A model generated the notes under the pieces. The model was not told the origin of the DNA. It saw only the letters and a program-made list of their open reading frames with translations, and made no database searches. From positions 62,001 to 126,000 of the forward strand of contig NZ_WYET01000009.1 in assembly GCF_013376415.1 (NCBI RefSeq): a stretch of DNA of 64,000 bases, read 5' to 3'. The DNA comes from Flagellimonas chongwuensis. GTDB lineage: Bacteria > Bacteroidota > Bacteroidia > Flavobacteriales > Flavobacteriaceae. The first letter of the stretch is position 1; each line of letters opens with the position of its first letter. Position numbers and translations under genes: made by a program. Below, in pieces: positions 42,755-51,190 of the stretch.

Positions 42755-44596
42755 TCAATCATGTTCTACAAAATCAATACTTCCACCAACGATAGGCAGC
42801 ATAAGTTCAGTTCCATCCAAATCCACGGTCAGCTCTGTACCCGGATTTGGCCAAAGGGTAAATTCTTTATCACTGGAAAAAATCATCAGACCAATTTGCT
42901 GTCCTTTTGGAATTATTTGATCATCAGGCATTAATTCAAATTCCATTTCGTAGAATTTTCCGGGAACTAAAGGTTTACTTTCTGTCAATGAACTGTGGTT
43001 TTGAGGGTCGGCCCATCCACGGGTAATGATGTTGTCTGTTATTTTGCTGTTTAAAGCTTCAGACCATGGTAGCGAAACCACCCAAACCGATAGATTGGCC
43101 GCAGGTTTACTACTGGCCAGTTTTATTTTGATTTTGGGCACACCGGAAATATGTACATCTTCTGTCAGAGGAGCGGTTACATACAATAACCTATTTTGAG
43201 AGGATTCGGCATTTGCCAAATCTGCACCTGAAACGTTATGATCGTCCACCAAGGTTTCTTTGCCCTTATTTTTTGATTTTTTGGATGATAGCCCACCAAA
43301 TTGTAATCCGCCTTTTTGCAAGTACAATGTAATATCTTGGGCATCTGGATTTGGATAATCTGAGTACGGTGTGGGATTGTCCTTGTTGTCATTTTCTCTA
43401 ACAATCCATGCCTTTGGGTCGTTTTCTACACCATTTTCCACATCAAATAAATAGCGTGTGAACCATCGGTTCATCATAGAAATTGGAGGTGGTCCCCCAT
43501 GACCGTTTTGATGGTAGTAGATTTGGGTCGGAAGCCCCATCTCTTTGGCTTTTTTATAAATACGGTAACTGTGTTCGGGCATCACGTTCCAGTCATTAAA
43601 ACCGTGTGACATCAAAAGAGCTGCTTTCATGGGTTCCATATCGTTCAGATAGTCCCTTCCGGCCCAAAAATCGTTGTAATCCCCAGTTATACGGTCCTGT
43701 CCGTTCTTCATCTCCGTATCGCGAACCACTTCATTGTTTCTGGCCCGTTTGGATTCATCGCCACTGTGGATAAAATCATAGAGTACATCAATATCTTCGC
43801 CCAAGTATCCGCCAGGTGAACGAACCAATCCATTGGAGCGGTAATAGTGATAGTATGAAGTATTTGGTGCTATTGGAATAATGGCCTCAAGCCCATCAGC
43901 GCCTGTGGTTGCAGCTGCTAATGGTATAGTTCCGTTGTAGGAGGTACCCGTCATGCCCACTTTTCCGGTGGACCAATACGCTTTTACTTCTTTGTCTCCG
44001 TCTCTTTCAGTAAATCCTTTTGCCCTTCCGTTGAGCCAATCGATAACTGCTTTTGGTGCTAAGGATTCGTTGTCGCCCCCAACGGTTGGTGCTCCATCGG
44101 AGAGGCCAGTGCCTGGAGAAGAGGAATGAACCACGATGTAGCCTCTTGGAACCCATGTCATAATTTGCGAGTTGGATATGATAGGCCGTTCGCCCAAGCG
44201 GGTGACCTCAGGGTGCTTTCTAGGTTTTCCCGGTTCACCAAGTTCGTGTTTTACATCCCAAAAAACACCTTTGTCCAAGCCGGCCGTACCTGCATAATAA
44301 GGGCTCGATTCATAAATCACGGGAAGTTTTAAACCTTCTGATTCCGTTTGTTCGGGTCGGGTTACGTCTACGTGCATGCGGTCCAGTTTTCCATCACCAT
44401 CAGAATCAAAAGTGGTCTCTACCCAAAGATCATGACGTATCCATTTACTTGGGTCGGAGAAGGCTTCCACCACTTGAGCTTCACCATCTTCAATAATTGG
44501 AGCTGCTTTTTCTGCCATTTGGCCATGTGCCATCAATGAAAATACCAAAAAAAATGCTGCAAGTCCCCAATGTTTTTTAGATATGCTATTTATCAT
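42755..44596 (-). CDS. Secreted CocE/X-Pro dipeptidyl-peptidase-like hydrolase
   Basis: A 613-residue exported S15-type hydrolase. Signal peptide MINSISKKHWGLAAFFLVFSLMAHGQ; nucleophile in GMTGTSYNGT; probable acid Asp in SHGFNDWNV; His in NGHGGPP; C-terminal jelly-roll domain from about residue 450. SSPGTGLSDG is the typical oxyanion-region segment. The domain set and size resemble Lactococcus/Streptomyces Xaa-Pro dipeptidyl-peptidases, which cut dipeptides from X-Pro N-termini. Acidic repeats such as FDSDGDGKLD in the N-terminal part may bind Ca2+. It likely works in the periplasm or at the cell surface on peptides. It may be in the same functional group as the truncated gene at the window start. 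Confidence 0.88.
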   Translation of the reverse strand: MINSISKKHWGLAAFFLVFSLMAHGQMAEKAAPIIEDGEAQVVEAFSDPSKWIRHDLWVETTFDSDGDGKLDRMHVDVTRPEQTESEGLKLPVIYESSPYYAGTAGLDKGVFWDVKHELGEPGKPRKHPEVTRLGERPIISNSQIMTWVPRGYIVVHSSSPGTGLSDGAPTVGGDNESLAPKAVIDWLNGRAKGFTERDGDKEVKAYWSTGKVGMTGTSYNGTIPLAAATTGADGLEAIIPIAPNTSYYHYYRSNGLVRSPGGYLGEDIDVLYDFIHSGDESKRARNNEVVRDTEMKNGQDRITGDYNDFWAGRDYLNDMEPMKAALLMSHGFNDWNVMPEHSYRIYKKAKEMGLPTQIYYHQNGHGGPPPISMMNRWFTRYLFDVENGVENDPKAWIVRENDNKDNPTPYSDYPNPDAQDITLYLQKGGLQFGGLSSKKSKNKGKETLVDDHNVSGADLANAESSQNRLLYVTAPLTEDVHISGVPKIKIKLASSKPAANLSVWVVSLPWSEALNSKITDNIITRGWADPQNHSSLTESKPLVPGKFYEMEFELMPDDQIIPKGQQIGLMIFSSDKEFTLWPNPGTELTVDLDGTELMLPIVGGSIDFVEHD

Positions 44597-44734
44597 AAAA
44601 TCGATTTTACATTAAAATATACCGCAGTTATGCAAGGCGGTCCTAAGATACTAAATCTAAAAGAGGGAATTCCTTTTGGGGTTCATCAAAACTTTGTTTT
44701 TATTTACCTTTAACAGCTATTTTAACGGAACGCT

Positions 44735-46708
44735 TTGATTTCAAAAACCACCATAGACCAAGTATATGAAACCGCCCGATTGGAGGAGGTCATCGGTGAT
44801 TTTGTACAATTGAAAAAATCGGGTTCCAATTTTAAGGGACTGAGCCCCTTTACGGATGAGCGTACACCCAGTTTTATGGTATCCCCAGTTAAGCAGATAT
44901 GGAAGGATTTCAGTAGCGGCAAAGGGGGTAATGTGGTGGCTTTTTTGATGGAGCACGAGCATTTTACCTATCCTGAAGCCATAAAGTATTTGGCTAAAAA
45001 ATATAATATTGAAATAGAGGAGACCGAGCAAACGGATGAGCAGAAGGAACAGGCCAATGAGCGGGAAAGTATGTATTTAGTGTCCGAGTATGCACAAAAG
45101 TACTTTGCCGAAACGCTTTGGGATACTGAACCTGGCAAGGCCATTGGGCTAAGTTATTTTAAAGAGCGCGGCTTTACGGATGATACCATCAAAAAGTTTG
45201 GCTTGGGTTATGGCCTGGATGAGTGGGACGCCTTTACCACAACTGCACTCGATAAAGGCTACCAGCTGGAGTTTCTGGAGAAAACCGGTCTTACCATTGT
45301 TAAGGAGCAGGCTGGCGGAGAAAGCAGAAAATTTGATAGGTTCAAAGGCAGGGTCATGTTTCCTATCCATTCCATGAGCGGTAGAGTATTGGGGTTTGGA
45401 GGTCGTATTTTGACAAATGATAAAAAAGCCGCTAAATATCTGAATTCTCCCGAGAGTGACATCTATCACAAGAGTAAGGTGCTGTACGGTATTTACTATG
45501 CCAAGCAAGCCATTGCCAAAGAAGATAACTGTTTTCTGGTTGAGGGTTACACAGATGTCATCCAGATGTACCAAAGAGGAGTGGAAAACGTGGTGTCATC
45601 TAGTGGGACGGCATTGACGCCGGAGCAGATAAGACTCATTAACAGGCTTACCAAGAACATTACAGTTTTGTTTGATGGGGATGCCGCCGGATTACGGGCA
45701 TCTCTCCGTGGCATCGACCTTATTTTGGAGCAGGGCATGAACGTAAAGGTCTGTACATTTCCAGAAGGGGAGGACCCGGACAGCTTTGCCAAGAACAACA
45801 CTTATGAAGATTTGGTGGAGTACTTGACGGAGCATGCCATGGATTTTATCCAGTTCAAAACTTCTTTATTGGCCAAAGAGGCGGCCAATGACCCTATAAA
45901 ACGTGCAGATACGGTTAGGGATATCGTAAACAGCATCAGTAAGATTCCGGACCGTATCCGACAAGAAATCTACGTGCAGGAATGTGCAAAGATTATGCAG
46001 ATTTCCGAAGATGTGCTGTACAATACGTTGGCACAGATTGATAAGAAACAGCAAACAGATACCTCAAAAAAGGAAAAGCAGGAGCGTAAAGCCTTTGAAG
46101 TCGTAAAGAATGATGCTGTAGTCGAGAAGGTAGATGTGCAGTACGAATTGGAACGAAAAATCATTGAAGTGCTGTTGCTTTATGGAAACCAAAAACAGGA
46201 ATTCGAAGATTTAGTGCTCAAAGAAAATGAAGAGGGAGAGTTGGTACTCGAGCCCGAAGTCTCTGAGGCCAAAGTATATGAAAAGGTGTTCTTAGATCTT
46301 CAGGAGGACGAAATTGAACTCACCAATGAACAATTCAAGGCAATATATTATAAGTTGATAGAGCGATTGAACGAAGATTCCGATTTTTCGGTCAGTACTT
46401 TTTTGTCAGATTTGGATCAAGAAACCGTATCCCAAGTATCATCCATTTTAATGGAGGAGGAACAGTATGTTTTGCATGATTGGGAGCGGCGTGACATCTA
46501 CCCAAAGGAAAAACAGGTAGGTGTAGCGCAGTTGGTAGGAGAGACCATACTTACTCTACGCTGCAATTTGATAAAGAACCGAATCGAAAAACTTAAGGAA
46601 AGGACACAGGATAGCCAAGGGGACCACACAGAAATTTTGGAGGAAATCATGAACTATCTTCAGCTCAACAAATTGTTGAACGCTAAATTGAACCGTGTGC
46701 TTTCTTAA
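44735..46708 (+). CDS. dnaG: DNA primase without zinc-binding cysteines
   Basis: A 657-residue bacterial primase making replication primers. The TOPRIM core is present (VEGYTDVIQMYQRGVENVVSSSGTAL, then LFDGDAAGLRASLRGIDL). The N-terminal domain aligns with the CHC2 zinc-binding region, but the ligands are replaced: Ser37 and Thr40 in LSPFTDERTPSF, and Asp58 and Ser61 in KDFSSGKGGN. The helicase-binding C-terminal part is long and acidic. The start is TTG 44735 (MISKTTIDQVYETARLEEVIGDFV), which gives the conserved N-terminus directly. The cysteine loss appears to be shared by flavobacterial DnaG, so it need not mean a pseudogene. Confidence 0.93.
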   Translation: MISKTTIDQVYETARLEEVIGDFVQLKKSGSNFKGLSPFTDERTPSFMVSPVKQIWKDFSSGKGGNVVAFLMEHEHFTYPEAIKYLAKKYNIEIEETEQTDEQKEQANERESMYLVSEYAQKYFAETLWDTEPGKAIGLSYFKERGFTDDTIKKFGLGYGLDEWDAFTTTALDKGYQLEFLEKTGLTIVKEQAGGESRKFDRFKGRVMFPIHSMSGRVLGFGGRILTNDKKAAKYLNSPESDIYHKSKVLYGIYYAKQAIAKEDNCFLVEGYTDVIQMYQRGVENVVSSSGTALTPEQIRLINRLTKNITVLFDGDAAGLRASLRGIDLILEQGMNVKVCTFPEGEDPDSFAKNNTYEDLVEYLTEHAMDFIQFKTSLLAKEAANDPIKRADTVRDIVNSISKIPDRIRQEIYVQECAKIMQISEDVLYNTLAQIDKKQQTDTSKKEKQERKAFEVVKNDAVVEKVDVQYELERKIIEVLLLYGNQKQEFEDLVLKENEEGELVLEPEVSEAKVYEKVFLDLQEDEIELTNEQFKAIYYKLIERLNEDSDFSVSTFLSDLDQETVSQVSSILMEEEQYVLHDWERRDIYPKEKQVGVAQLVGETILTLRCNLIKNRIEKLKERTQDSQGDHTEILEEIMNYLQLNKLLNAKLNRVLS

Positions 46709-46715
46709 ATTATAA

Positions 46716-46748
46716 AACCCCTTCCAAAATTTTGCTTTGAAAGGGGTT
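46716..46748 (-). terminator. Terminator of the LuxR-type response regulator gene
   Basis: AACCCCTT/AAGGGGTT stem with a T-rich tail in the minus-strand direction (GGGGTTTTATAATTT). On the plus strand the tail is poor, so it mainly serves the minus-strand gene while dnaG reads into it. Confidence 0.65.
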
Positions 46749-46777
46749 CCCACAATAGTTGGTTTGGTTGGGTATTC

Positions 46778-47407
46778 CTAATATAGTTCCAAGGCTTTTG
46801 CCTGTTGGAGTAAGTCCACTAAATTATCCACGTTCAATTTTTTCATCAGACGGGCTTTGTATGTACTTACTGTTTTTTCATTGAGGTTCAGCCCCTCCGC
46901 AACCTCTTTGTTCCTTTTGCCGCTTGCCAATAATTTAAGTACTTCGACCTCTCGGGAAGAAAGTTTTCTAAAGAATCTACGTGGCTTTTGTGTTCCTTCG
47001 TCAAAAGCAAGGCGTTGGGCAAGTTCATTGGTAATGAACATATTGCCTTCACTTACTTTTTTAACTGCTGAAATAATATATTCCAAATCAGCAGTTTTGG
47101 ATAAGTATCCAAATGCTCCGGCGCGAATTGTACTAAGGGCGTAAACATCTTCGGACTGCCCGCTGTACATTAGCGTTTTAATGTCCGGAAACTCCAATTT
47201 CATTTTTCTTAGGGTGGCGATTCCGTTGATTTCCGGAATATCCATTTCTAAAATAACAACGTCTGGATTTACGTCTTTTAGTGTTTTAAAAAGCTCTTCT
47301 GTAGTAGATACATCTGCAATGACTTCAATATCTGAGCTCGTTTCAAGTACCTGTCTTATACCAAGCCTAACAATAGGATGGTTGTCAGCAATCAATACTT
47401 TAATCAT
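46778..47407 (-). CDS. NarL/LuxR-type response regulator with Glu at the phospho-acceptor position
   Basis: A 209-residue regulator: receiver domain (1-120) and a LuxR/GerE helix-turn-helix (about 143-205: LSSREVEVLKLLASGKRNKEVAEGLNLNEKTVSTYKARLMKKL). The acidic pocket residue is Asp8 (ADNH) and the conserved Lys is in YLSKTADL. At the phospho-acceptor site the sequence reads VVILEMDIPEING, so Glu54 takes the place of the usual Asp (the codon is GAA on the minus strand); Asp56 lies two residues on. Glu at this site often mimics the phosphorylated state. No sensor kinase gene adjoins it, and the next gene upstream in its direction is nadE. It may be active without phosphorylation. Confidence 0.88.
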   Translation of the reverse strand: MIKVLIADNHPIVRLGIRQVLETSSDIEVIADVSTTEELFKTLKDVNPDVVILEMDIPEINGIATLRKMKLEFPDIKTLMYSGQSEDVYALSTIRAGAFGYLSKTADLEYIISAVKKVSEGNMFITNELAQRLAFDEGTQKPRRFFRKLSSREVEVLKLLASGKRNKEVAEGLNLNEKTVSTYKARLMKKLNVDNLVDLLQQAKALELY

Positions 47408-47506
47408 TATGAAACGGTTTATTTAGTGAATGGTTAGCTGCTAATACTTAAAGTATATAGCGAGCAAGATAACAATTTAATCATGTAAAATTGTAACTTT
47501 TTTCTT

Positions 47507-47531
47507 AAAACCATAGTTTTTCTATGGTTTT
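47507..47531. terminator. Hairpin between nadE and the response regulator gene
   Basis: AAAACCATAG, loop TTTTT, CTATGGTTTT. In the nadE (minus) direction it is followed by TTTTAAG, weak but usable as terminator; in the plus direction the T tail is better. It lies 35 bp beyond the nadE stop. Confidence 0.6.
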
Positions 47532-47565
47532 TTTCGTCTTATACTGGGATTTTTCGGACGAATCG

Positions 47566-48354
47566 CTACTTTAATTCATTTGGAATCTCGCAAATAGGTA
47601 TAGGAACCATCTTATGCTTGTTTGCGGTATTATACCTTTTATATATGATGAAAATTTCCTTTTCCCTATCAGAAAAATCTTCAGATGTCTTGCCTTGTTC
47701 ATCCATTTCCATTGCCCATTCCAATTCTGGGTACGATGCTCCGATTTGGTCCTCATCGGTTCTACTATCTCCCCATAAGCCATCTGTTGGGGCTGCTTCC
47801 ATAATGTCTTGATTTACTCCAAGTACGCGTCCAAGCTCATAAACCTCGGTTTTGACCAAATCAGCGATTGGACTAAGGTCAACTCCTCCATCGCCATATT
47901 TTGTGTAGAACCCGATTCCAAAATCTTCCACTTTGTTTCCTGTACCGGCAACCAGATAGCCTTCCAAAGCAGCAAAATAGTAAAGCGTCGTCATGCGAAG
48001 TCTTGCCCGGGTATTTGCCAAGGACATAAATCGGTCTTCTTCTTTGTCCACCTTTGGAAAGGCATCTACCAATGAATCGAATACGGGTGTAAGGTCGACC
48101 GGTTGCCTGGATACATTTGGGTAGTTTTCAATCAACCAATCAATATGTCGGTCGGCACGTGTAACCTGGTTTGCACCTTGGTGAATGGGCATTTCCAGAC
48201 ATAAAAGGTCCAATCCAGTTTTTGCACATAAGGTAGAGGTTACGGCAGAATCTATTCCGCCTGACACGCCAATGACAAAACCTTTGCATTTTGCATTTTC
48301 GGCATATGTTTTTAACCAATCAACAATATGGTCTATTACCTTTTCTGTTTGCAT
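47566..48354 (-). CDS. nadE: NH3-dependent NAD+ synthetase
   Basis: Last step of NAD synthesis, amidating nicotinate adenine dinucleotide. The 262-residue protein has the PP-loop VSGGIDSAVTST (near residues 29-40), AGTGNKVEDFGIGFYTKYGDGGVD and PTDGLW, all typical of the ammonia-dependent NadE without a fused glutaminase domain. It starts at ATG 48354 on the minus strand, divergent from gldB with a 66-bp gap. Confidence 0.93.
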   Translation of the reverse strand: MQTEKVIDHIVDWLKTYAENAKCKGFVIGVSGGIDSAVTSTLCAKTGLDLLCLEMPIHQGANQVTRADRHIDWLIENYPNVSRQPVDLTPVFDSLVDAFPKVDKEEDRFMSLANTRARLRMTTLYYFAALEGYLVAGTGNKVEDFGIGFYTKYGDGGVDLSPIADLVKTEVYELGRVLGVNQDIMEAAPTDGLWGDSRTDEDQIGASYPELEWAMEMDEQGKTSEDFSDREKEIFIIYKRYNTANKHKMVPIPICEIPNELK

Positions 48355-48379
48355 ATCTTACTATTTAGATTCTATAAAT

Positions 48380-48387
48380 TACCTTTG
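48380..48387 (+). promoter_or_regulatory. Promoter -7 box (TACCTTTG) of gldB
   Basis: Exact TAnnTTTG, 33 bp before the gldB ATG. It supports the start codon at 48421, since longer reading frames would begin upstream of the transcript. No clear -33 element. Confidence 0.55.
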
Positions 48388-48420
48388 TGCCCTGTAAATT
48401 TAATCCCTGTGTTCTTAAAA

Positions 48421-49410
48421 ATGAAGCGGTTGTTGAAATACTTTACTATTCCCGTATTGAGATGTTTTATTTTGGTTATGATTTTATCGATTTCATCATG
48501 TGGTGAAACGGATAAAACCGAAGAGGAGGTCGCCAAAATTCCGGTGGATTTGAAAGTTTCAAGGTTCGATAGGGAATTTGCAAATGCTTCCGTTGATGAC
48601 ATTCCCAAATTGAAATCAAAGTATCCCTATTTGTTTCCGGAACAGTTTCCCGATAGTGTTTGGTCGGCCAAATTAACGGACACGCTTCAAATTGAGCTTT
48701 CCGAGGAAGTGGCAAAGGAATTTGGCAATTTTGAACAGGAATCGGCAGACTTGGAGTCTTTCTTTAAACATGTGAAATATTATTTTCCGGCAACAGAAAC
48801 CCCTCATATCATAACATTGACCTCTGATGTACGTTACGAAAGCCGCATCATTTTGGTAGACTCTTTATTGTTGATTGGACTTGATAATTATTTGGGTGAA
48901 GACCATCATTTTTATGAAGGCATGCAAAGGTATATTGCTACTTCCCTCGATAAAAAATTTATGACATCGGATGTCGCCAGTGCCTTTGCCAAAAAGGTTA
49001 TTTCCTATCCGCGTAACAGAACTCTATTGTCGAGGATGGTCTATTATGGCAAAGAACTTTATTTAAAGGATAAATTGATTCCCTCTGCATCCGATGCACA
49101 AAAAATAGGATATTCCGAAGAAGAAATAGAGTGGGCGCGAGCCAATGAGGAGCAAATGTGGAAATATTTTGTGGAGCGTGAATTATTATATAGTACCGAT
49201 ACGGGATTGGACCGAAAGTTTTTGGACCCTGCACCTTTTACAAAATTCGGACTGGAATTGGACAATGAGTCGCCAGGTCGTTTGGGCAGGTATATGGGAT
49301 GGCAGATTGTGAGGGCCTTTATGGAAAAGACCAATACAGGACTTGGACAAATGCTGGATACGCCCGCAGATGAAATTTTAAAACAGTCAAATTACAAACC
49401 AAAAAGATAA
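48421..49410 (+). CDS. gldB: Gliding-motility lipoprotein GldB
   Basis: A 329-residue lipoprotein essential for gliding in Flavobacterium. The signal ends in a lipobox (ILSISSCGE), followed by TEEEVAKIPVDLKVSRFDREFA and YPYLFPEQFPDSVW, segments characteristic of GldB. ATG 48421 gives a normal lipoprotein signal with Lys/Arg at the start (MKRLLKYF); an upstream in-frame GTG would add 31 residues lying before the predicted transcript. It is immediately followed by gldC (no gap), the arrangement known from Flavobacterium johnsoniae. Its biochemical role is not established. Confidence 0.88.
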   Translation: MKRLLKYFTIPVLRCFILVMILSISSCGETDKTEEEVAKIPVDLKVSRFDREFANASVDDIPKLKSKYPYLFPEQFPDSVWSAKLTDTLQIELSEEVAKEFGNFEQESADLESFFKHVKYYFPATETPHIITLTSDVRYESRIILVDSLLLIGLDNYLGEDHHFYEGMQRYIATSLDKKFMTSDVASAFAKKVISYPRNRTLLSRMVYYGKELYLKDKLIPSASDAQKIGYSEEEIEWARANEEQMWKYFVERELLYSTDTGLDRKFLDPAPFTKFGLELDNESPGRLGRYMGWQIVRAFMEKTNTGLGQMLDTPADEILKQSNYKPKR

Positions 49411-49746
49411 ATGGCAGTAGAACACACTTCGGAAATAACCTTAAAGGTTGGGTTGGATGAGAACCGAGTGCCCGAGGAATTGACCTGGTCGGCACAGGAT
49501 GGCGGAATTAAGGAAGAAGATGCCAAAGCAATGATGCTATCCGTGTGGGACAGCAAAAATCAAGAATCCTTAAAAATTGATTTATGGACAAAGGATATGC
49601 CGGTAGATGAGATGAAGGTATTTTTTCATCAAACCTTGGTATCCATGGCCGATACTTTTTACAAGGCCACACAAGACGAAAAAATGACAGCTACCATGAA
49701 GGATTTTTGCGAATATTTCGCGGAAAAACTGGAATTGAAAAAATAA
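49411..49746 (+). CDS. gldC: Gliding-motility protein GldC
   Basis: A 111-residue soluble cytoplasmic protein beginning MAVEHTSEITLKVGLDENRVPEELTW-like sequence (residues 1-26), typical of GldC. It starts directly after the gldB stop codon. In Flavobacterium the protein is needed for efficient gliding; no enzymatic motif is visible. It converges with the minus-strand membrane gene with only 1 bp between stops. Confidence 0.88.
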   Translation: MAVEHTSEITLKVGLDENRVPEELTWSAQDGGIKEEDAKAMMLSVWDSKNQESLKIDLWTKDMPVDEMKVFFHQTLVSMADTFYKATQDEKMTATMKDFCEYFAEKLELKK

Positions 49747-49747
49747 C

Positions 49748-50257
49748 TCAATCCACTGGTTCGTGTATGCGGTCGAACTTTGCCTTTTCGGCTCCTTTTA
49801 GGTCGAGGGCACTCTCAATTTTTGACTTGGTTGGTCTTTGTAGATATAAATAGCCAATCAGTACAACACCGATAATAAGGTAAGTGAGGTTTTGGGTATT
49901 CGAAAAAATAACAATGCTAAAAAGTGAGGCTCCCTCCAACAAGGCATATTTTATAATCGATGCCGTTTGAAATTTGGTCAACTTTTCCCTGAGCCCGTTC
50001 TTTTGGGATACGGACCTCAGTGTTTTTTTGAAAATCAAATCTCCCAAGAAAATACTTGTCAAGGCTACCACCGGAACGATTGCCAAAAATATATCGTTTG
50101 TGTCGGAAGTGCTGAGCTCTTGGGCGTCTGCATTAAAATAGAATAGGATGGCCAATATTACTGGGGTCGTTGCGATACCGAGATGTAAAAAGGACATTAC
50201 CTTAATAAATCCTCCGGGAGTGAATTGGTTCGATGTTTTTTGAGCCATTTGTGTCAT
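49748..50257 (-). CDS. Predicted four-helix membrane protein, unknown function
   Basis: A 169-residue integral membrane protein, start chosen at ATG 50257 (MTQMAQKTSNQFTPGG), as the GTG 30 bp upstream would only add an uncharacteristic Phe/Arg-rich tail. Four hydrophobic helices are visible (about VMSFLHLGIATTPVILAI, IFLAIVPVVALTSIFLG, YALLEGASLFSIVIF and YLIIGVVLIGYLYL). The charged C-terminus (RPTKSKIESALDLKGAEKAKFDRIHEP) would face the cytoplasm. No family recognised, but similar four-helix proteins are common in flavobacteria. Confidence 0.72.
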   Translation of the reverse strand: MTQMAQKTSNQFTPGGFIKVMSFLHLGIATTPVILAILFYFNADAQELSTSDTNDIFLAIVPVVALTSIFLGDLIFKKTLRSVSQKNGLREKLTKFQTASIIKYALLEGASLFSIVIFSNTQNLTYLIIGVVLIGYLYLQRPTKSKIESALDLKGAEKAKFDRIHEPVD

Positions 50258-50320
50258 ATTTATGGACCTAAAATACCTAAAAAGCACTTGGAATATAATT
50301 TTAAGTAAAAATCAGAATAA

Positions 50321-50344
50321 AAAAAGCCCCGATATGGGGCTTTT
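50321..50344 (-). terminator. Terminator of the pirin gene
   Basis: AAAAAGCCCC, loop GATAT, GGGGCTTTT; on the minus strand the hairpin is followed by a T-rich tail, 13 bp beyond the pirin stop codon. Confidence 0.85.
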
Positions 50345-50356
50345 CAATTTGTAAGC

Positions 50357-51085
50357 TTAACGTCCTATGTTGTCCAAGCTCATAGGGACTTCCATGAGCA
50401 AGACCCTGCTGTCTGTGTTGGATTTAAAATCGAACGAGTTCGTGTCCCAAATCCCAAATCCATCCCGTTTTTCGAGCTTTTGTCCATTGATTTCGACTTC
50501 ACCCTCCAAAACGAAGGCATACACGCCATTTCCTTCTTTTTTGATTTGATAGGAATCCGTTTTCCCTTCTTCGAATTTCCCTAAATGGAACCAAGCATCT
50601 TGATGGATCCAGACACCTTCATCTTCAGAACTAGGAGAAAGGACCTGGTAAAAGGCATTCTTCTTTGCAATCTCCCGAATAGAGATTTGGTCGTATCGAG
50701 GTTCAACATTGCGTTTGTTCGGAAAGACCCAAATCTGCAAAAACTTTACTTCTTGATCACTATTCTTGTTGTACTCGCTATGTTGAACTCCAGTACCGGC
50801 ACTCATCACCTGTACATCCCCTTCCTTAATAGTGGTAGTGTTGCCCATGCTATCCTTATGCTCCAAATCTCCTTCCAAAGGAATGGATATAATTTCCATA
50901 TTGTCGTGGGGATGCGTCCCGAAACCTCTTCCGGGCGCTACTTGGTCATCATTGAGTACGCGTAGTACCCCAAAATGCATTCGTTCGGGGTCGTGATACC
51001 CTGCAAAACTAAATGTATGGTGTGAATTCAACCAGCCATGGTCTGCATGGCCTCGGGTTGCTGCTTTGTGTAATACAGATTTCAT
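50357..51085 (-). CDS. Pirin family protein
   Basis: A 242-residue bicupin of the pirin family. Metal ligands lie in the N-terminal cupin: FGTHPHDNMEIISIPLEGDLEHKDSMGN (the histidines of THPH and Glu of the N-terminal metal site), preceded by SHHTFSFAGYHDPERMHFGVLRVLNDD, the pirin signature. Some bacterial pirins act as quercetinases or bind metabolic enzymes; the role here is unknown. It is the last gene in the minus-strand run after engB, 105 bp away, with its own terminator. Confidence 0.93.
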   Translation of the reverse strand: MKSVLHKAATRGHADHGWLNSHHTFSFAGYHDPERMHFGVLRVLNDDQVAPGRGFGTHPHDNMEIISIPLEGDLEHKDSMGNTTTIKEGDVQVMSAGTGVQHSEYNKNSDQEVKFLQIWVFPNKRNVEPRYDQISIREIAKKNAFYQVLSPSSEDEGVWIHQDAWFHLGKFEEGKTDSYQIKKEGNGVYAFVLEGEVEINGQKLEKRDGFGIWDTNSFDFKSNTDSRVLLMEVPMSLDNIGR

Positions 51086-51190
51086 TGTATCAATCTTTTT
51101 TAAATTAAAACTTGAGTTTTAGCTGGTTGATTTGTCGTAAAAACGAGCTATTTCTTACCAAATTGATTGATGGTGGTAAAGGGCTGATGC

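Noticed and set aside
48328-48420. Upstream extension of gldB to 48328
   Set aside because: It lies before the predicted promoter and would destroy the lipoprotein signal; ATG 48421 gives a normal one.
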